Positions 5,875-6,385 of a stretch of DNA of 6,385 nt are shown here, piece by piece. The position numbers and the translations under genes were made by a program. Under the pieces are notes generated by a model that worked only from the letters and a program-made list of their open reading frames with translations, was not told the DNA's origin and did no database searches. Numbering within the stretch: the stretch's first letter is position 1; the number at the start of each line of letters is the position of its first letter. Source of the DNA: Flavobacteriales bacterium. Its GTDB lineage: Bacteria; Bacteroidota; Bacteroidia; Flavobacteriales_E; Vicingaceae. The stretch is from assembly GCA_029262915.1 (NCBI GenBank), contig JAJCYN010000469.1:1-6385 (forward strand), in the 5' to 3' direction.

Positions 5875-6385
5875 ATGAGTTTAGAAAGTGAAATCCAAGA
5901 AAGAAGCGAAAACAAATGTGAACTTTGTACTGACACAGGAGGTTTAAGTGTATATGAAGTACCCCCAGCAACAAATAAAGGAGCTGATGGGTGTATTTTA
6001 GTTTGTTTAACTTGTTTGGACCAAATAGAAAATCCAGAAAAGGTAGATATAAACCATTGGCGTTGTTTAAATGATAGTATGTGGAGCGAGATAGATGCAG
6101 TAAAAGTTATGGCTTGGAGAATGTTAACTCGTTTAAAAACTGAAGGTTGGACTCAGGACTTATTAGATATGATGTACTTAGAAGACGACACAAAAGCATG
6201 GGCTGAGGCTACTGGAGAAGATGAAAGTGAAAAAATAATACATAAAGATTGTAACGGGATTACTTTGCAACATGGAGATTCTATTGTAATCATTAAAGAT
6301 TTAAATGTTAAAGGATCTAGTCTGGTGGCTAAAAGAGGGGCTGCTGTTCGTAACATATCGTTAGTCCATGACAATGTGGAACAAA
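5875..6385 (+). CDS. phnA: PhnA/YjdM-family zinc-ribbon protein, 3' end cut by window edge
   Basis: This open frame has 170 codons and no stop before the window ends. An N-terminal zinc ribbon shows two CxxC pairs, CELC (C15, C18) and CLTC (C44, C47). A Trp-rich helical middle (about 60-115) follows. From about 120 comes the conserved C-terminal PhnA domain, with KDCNGITLQHGDSIVIIKDL and NVKGSS, then VRNISLV. This matches the long, roughly 190-residue form of the family; E. coli YjdM/PhnA is about 111 residues with a shorter zinc-ribbon front. About 20 residues are probably missing on the right. The name comes from position near the E. coli phosphonate cluster. The family is not the phosphonoacetate hydrolase also called PhnA, and its biochemical role is not established. 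The ATG lies 4 nt after the upstream propeller stop, suggesting translation from a shared message, and no separate promoter is visible. It is cytosolic (no signal peptide). Confidence 0.9.
   Translation, partial: MSLESEIQERSENKCELCTDTGGLSVYEVPPATNKGADGCILVCLTCLDQIENPEKVDINHWRCLNDSMWSEIDAVKVMAWRMLTRLKTEGWTQDLLDMMYLEDDTKAWAEATGEDESEKIIHKDCNGITLQHGDSIVIIKDLNVKGSSLVAKRGAAVRNISLVHDNVEQ

Noticed and set aside
6153..6374. Minus-strand open frame of 73 codons
   Set aside because: It is antisense to the conserved PhnA C-terminal domain and shows no family features.
5875..6385. Phosphonate catabolism gene
   Set aside because: The PhnA name is historical; no C-P lyase, phosphonate transporter or phosphonoacetate hydrolase gene is visible nearby.

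Overview
The window is about 6.4 kb of low-GC, densely coding chromosomal DNA that looks like ordinary core or near-core genome of a Bacteroidota bacterium, most likely in the Flavobacteriales. Three things point there. Two secreted proteins end in the Por-secretion (type IX secretion, T9SS) type A C-terminal domain, with its YPNP opening and a KK/QK-hydrophobic-K ending. Start codons are preceded by A-rich or AT-rich sequence instead of Shine-Dalgarno motifs. A TAnnTTTG-type -7 element, the Bacteroidota promoter signature, precedes one gene. I see no mobile element, CRISPR array, tRNA, rRNA or defence system. The lineage below order level is a guess.

Layout, left to right. Positions 1-129 are the 3' end of the ribosomal protein L20 gene (rplT), closed by a strong intrinsic terminator at 145-176. 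A purine-base deaminase gene follows 16 nt later (193-1200). It is best read as adenine deaminase of the Aah1 type, although automated pipelines usually call it adenosine deaminase. It converges on a minus-strand gene (1217-2611) for a secreted seven-bladed LVIVD/choice-of-anchor-B beta-propeller with a T9SS sorting domain. The deaminase terminator hairpin (1238-1260) lies inside the last codons of that convergent gene. A 175-bp divergent intergenic region carries a perfect -7 box (2758-2765), followed by rluF (2787-3512), a 23S rRNA pseudouridine synthase that most likely starts at GTG. Nine nt later begins a secreted Asp-box propeller without a sorting domain (3522-4508). After a 153-bp AT-rich gap comes a seven-repeat Ycf48-like Asp-box propeller with a T9SS domain (4662-5870). 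A PhnA-family zinc-ribbon protein starts 4 nt after it (5875 onward) and is cut by the window end.

Functionally the window mixes housekeeping (translation, rRNA modification, purine salvage) with three exported beta-propellers of unknown ligand. rluF and the first Asp-box gene are probably one transcript, as are the second Asp-box gene and phnA. Nothing links the genes into a single pathway, and I do not see a convincing undescribed system. The more interesting points are a recurrent histidine at one position in each of the seven blades of the LVIVD protein, the overlap of a terminator with coding sequence, and start-codon and naming corrections.
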